DNA from: Pseudomonas sp. FP2309
GTDB taxonomy: Bacteria; Pseudomonadota; Gammaproteobacteria; Pseudomonadales; Pseudomonadaceae
Reading direction: 5' to 3'
Length of the DNA stretch: 64,000 nt
Assembly (NCBI RefSeq): GCF_030687575.1
Contig: NZ_CP117439.1
Coordinates: forward strand, 2,099,501 to 2,163,500
The first letter of the stretch is position 1. Each line of letters starts with the position of its first letter. Shown one piece after another: positions 62,457 to 64,000 of the stretch. A program made the position numbers and the translations under genes. A model generated the notes under the pieces. The model did not search any database. It saw only the letters and a list, made by a program, of their open reading frames with translations, and was not told the DNA's origin.

Positions 62457-63195
62457 GGTTGCGGCTGATGGGGGCATATCCGTTATTTGTGTGAGGGCGG
62501 CTTAGGGTTCCGCTTTTACAGCGGGTCACTTTTGGAAAGAGCCCAAAAGTAACCAAAAGGCTCTTGCCCCAACACTCGGCACCTCGCCTGGGCGCGGGGC
62601 GGCTAACCCGGCGTCCTGCCGGGTTGCCCACGGATTCAAACCTGCGTTCGGCCAGCGTGTTTGATGGGGCGCCTGAGATCACAAGCAAGATCAAGAGCAA
62701 GAGCGGCTCGCTTCGCATCGTGGGGTGGGGGTGGGGTTGCGGCTGATGGGGGCATATCCGTTATTTGTGTGAGGGCGGCTTAGGGTTCCGCTTTTACAGC
62801 GGGTCACTTTTGGAAAGAGCCCAAAAGTAACCAAAAGGCTCTTGCCCCAACACTCGGCACCTCGCCTGGGCTCGGTGTGCCCTCACTCCGGTTTGAATCC
62901 GTGGGCCGCCGCCACGCGCCATCCATGGCGCGGGGCGGCTAACCCGGCGTCCTGCCGGGTTGCCCACGGATTCAAACCTGCGTTCGGCCAGCGTGTTTGA
63001 CGGGGCGCCTGAGATCACAAGCAAGATCAAGATCAAGAGCGGCTCGCTTCGCATCGTGGGGTGGGGCGGCTAACCCGGCGTCCTTCCGGGTTGCCCACGG
63101 ATTCAAACCTGCGTTCGGCCAGCGTGTTTGATGGGGCGCCTGAGATCACAAGCAAGAGCAAGAGCAAGAGCAAGAGCGGCTCGCTTCGCATCGTG
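62457..63195. repeat. Tandem long repeats with hairpins and variable hexamers
   Basis: Two module types alternate. Module A (about 135 bp, 62457-62592 and 62733-62870) runs from GGGTTGCGGCTGATGGGGGC to CTCGCCTGGG. Module B (about 130 bp, 62594-62722, 62930-63059, 63064-63195) runs from GCGGGGCGGCTAACCCGGCG to CTTCGCATCGTGG. Each B ends in a short array of AAGAGC/AAGATC hexamers that differs between copies. Several small frames (for example the ones starting MRSEPLL) come from this DNA and are not taken as genes. The rest of the 62437-63323 gap holds a REP-like stretch at about 63228-63272. Confidence 0.85.
62890..62978. repeat. Large nested inverted repeat (cruciform) in the second module
   Basis: 17-bp perfect arms (62890-62906 and 62962-62978, GGTTTGAATCCGTGGGC and its complement) enclose GCCGCC / GGCGGC, GCGCCAT / ATGGCGC and AACCCGGC / GCCGGGTT pairs. 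The left arm sits only in the second module; the first and third B modules have the right arm alone. Confidence 0.8.
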
Positions 63196-63227
63196 GTTAC
63201 GGGGTGGGTTCAACTTGGGTTGCTGTG

Positions 63228-63272
63228 GTGGTGAGCGGGCCTGCCCAGCGCAGGGTAAGCCCGCTCAGCACA
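63228..63272. repeat. REP-like repeat
   Basis: GTGGTGAGCGGGCCTGCCCAGCGCAGG then GTAAGCCCGCTCAGCAC: the arms GAGCGGGC and GCCCGCTC pair across the GGCCTGCCC centre. It lies 52 nt beyond the end of the pentapeptide gene, on the side of its stop codon, and may act on its mRNA. Confidence 0.6.
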
Positions 63273-63323
63273 CCTATTTTTTGGCCTTTCCAGCGTTTAA
63301 CGGACTGACGCAACGTCGATGTG

Positions 63324-63971
63324 TCAGCGGTCCCAGGTGGTGGGGCAGTCCTTGCAGCCTTGCATATTGGCGTCCTGGAAGTTCGCGTAGTGCTGGCGAC
63401 TGCCCGTGAGGGTCGCTTGTTCCAGGTTGCTTTCACCGAACTTGGCTTCCTGCAGGTTCGCGTCGCTGAGGTCGGCGCCTTGCAGGTCGGCTTTGCTCAG
63501 CCAGGTCATTTCCAGGTCGGCCGCGCGCAGGTTGGCGTTGTGCAGTTTTGCTCCCGAGAGCCGCGCGAATTGCAGGTAGGCGGCGCTGAGGTTGGCGTTT
63601 TTGAACTGCGCGCCCTGGGCGAACAGCCCCCAGCCTTGCACGGCCATTAAGGTGGCGCCGGTGAAGTCCGCCAGGCGCAGGTTGCTTTGTTGCAGGCTGG
63701 CGCGGGTGAGGTTGGCGCCTTGCAGTTGGGCTTTTTCCAGGTTGGCCAGGTCGAGGTTGGCGTGGCGCAGATCCGCATCGCGCAGGTCGGCGCCGGCCAG
63801 GTTCATTTTGCTCAAGTTTTGATTGCGCAGGTTCGCGCCCTTGAGGTTGGCGCCGGGGCACTGGCTGTGTTCGGCGAGGATGCAGCCGTTGATGATCAGC
63901 GGGACGTCTTCGCCGTCGTCGGCGTGGGCCAGGGGCAGGGTGAGCAGGAGTAACAAGGGCAGGTAGTTCAT
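63324..63971 (-). CDS. Secreted pentapeptide-repeat protein
   Basis: 215 aa; ATG 63971 has AGAGGT upstream. Signal peptide (LPLLLLLTLPLAHA, then DDGED), then an A(D/N)LxX pentapeptide array forming a beta-helix (ANLKGANLRNQNLSKMNLAG, ADLRDADLRHANLDLANL, and so on to residue 205), and a last CKDCP cysteine pair with C30/C38 (NGCILAEHSQC) near the start. Periplasmic; function unknown. In the P. putida ped locus the gene in this place is also a pentapeptide protein, followed by the PQQ alcohol dehydrogenase, so the dehydrogenase is expected just past the window (inference). Confidence 0.85.
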   Translation of the reverse strand: MNYLPLLLLLTLPLAHADDGEDVPLIINGCILAEHSQCPGANLKGANLRNQNLSKMNLAGADLRDADLRHANLDLANLEKAQLQGANLTRASLQQSNLRLADFTGATLMAVQGWGLFAQGAQFKNANLSAAYLQFARLSGAKLHNANLRAADLEMTWLSKADLQGADLSDANLQEAKFGESNLEQATLTGSRQHYANFQDANMQGCKDCPTTWDR

Positions 63972-64000
63972 CGTGAGACCTCTGGAGATCCTGTAGTGAG

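Noticed and set aside
62588..62718. Small genes starting MRSEPLL in the repeat block
   Set aside because: Identical short frames recur with each repeat copy and have no ribosome site; they are products of the repeat sequence.
62457..63195. CRISPR array
   Set aside because: Repeats are 130 bp or more and nearly identical throughout, with no short regular repeats separated by unique spacers. No cas genes are near.

Overview
The window looks like a chromosomal segment of a Pseudomonas of the fluorescens/putida lineage. The evidence is high-GC coding DNA with AAGGAG-type ribosome sites, Pseudomonas-style REP repeats, a bkdR-bkdA1A2B-lpdV operon, a dehydrocarnitine CoA-transferase cluster, a NosP-NahK pair and a PQQ-alcohol (ped/exa/erb) regulatory cluster in the order I recall from P. 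putida. No tRNA, rRNA or CRISPR array was seen.

Left part (1-12035): the end of a PhzF-family gene and a zinc-type hemB, then an AT-rich accessory island. Read on the minus strand, the island is a polymorphic-toxin locus. A large Rhs gene (core 7628-12035) is cut in its toxin tip by an IS2-like element (6302-7627, 5-bp target duplication TGAAC). Beyond the element lie the severed tip and its immunity gene, then a second, displaced tip (RNase A-like) with a CdiI-like immunity gene. Further on are decayed or orphan immunity-like genes (4143-4484, 3499-4131, 1844-2257) with scraps of toxin tails, a broken IS3-family element and a 160-bp IS110/IS1111 remnant.

Middle (12036-40583), mostly housekeeping and catabolic genes: two lipoprotein genes (DUF1615, DUF4349); a thioesterase; dhcR divergent from dhcA-dhcB-atoB; a CBS protein with a sirtuin; topB; a GMC oxidoreductase with an MHS-type permease and a LysR regulator; a cupin-XRE regulator, a PuuA-like ligase and an AlkD-like protein; an RcnB-like protein; an MFS transporter; and a PAS-LuxR regulator. 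An unusual AT-rich flavin monooxygenase, a nitrilase and a duplicated membrane protein may form an operon. FKBP and GNAT genes follow.

Right part (40584-64000): ilvE beside the branched-chain keto acid dehydrogenase operon and its activator BkdR; a sulfide-detoxification set (persulfide dioxygenase, BigR, SQR, TauE); a porin; nosP-nahK; then the alcohol-oxidation regulatory block. That block holds erbR/pedR1, a CXXXCW protein, an ABC exporter, a beta-propeller, a substrate-binding protein, pedS2-pedR2 and a pentapeptide-repeat protein. Two intergenic regions in the block share a 17-bp motif at nearly the same distance from the downstream start codons. About 740 bp of tandem, hairpin-rich repeats separate pedR2 from the pentapeptide gene.
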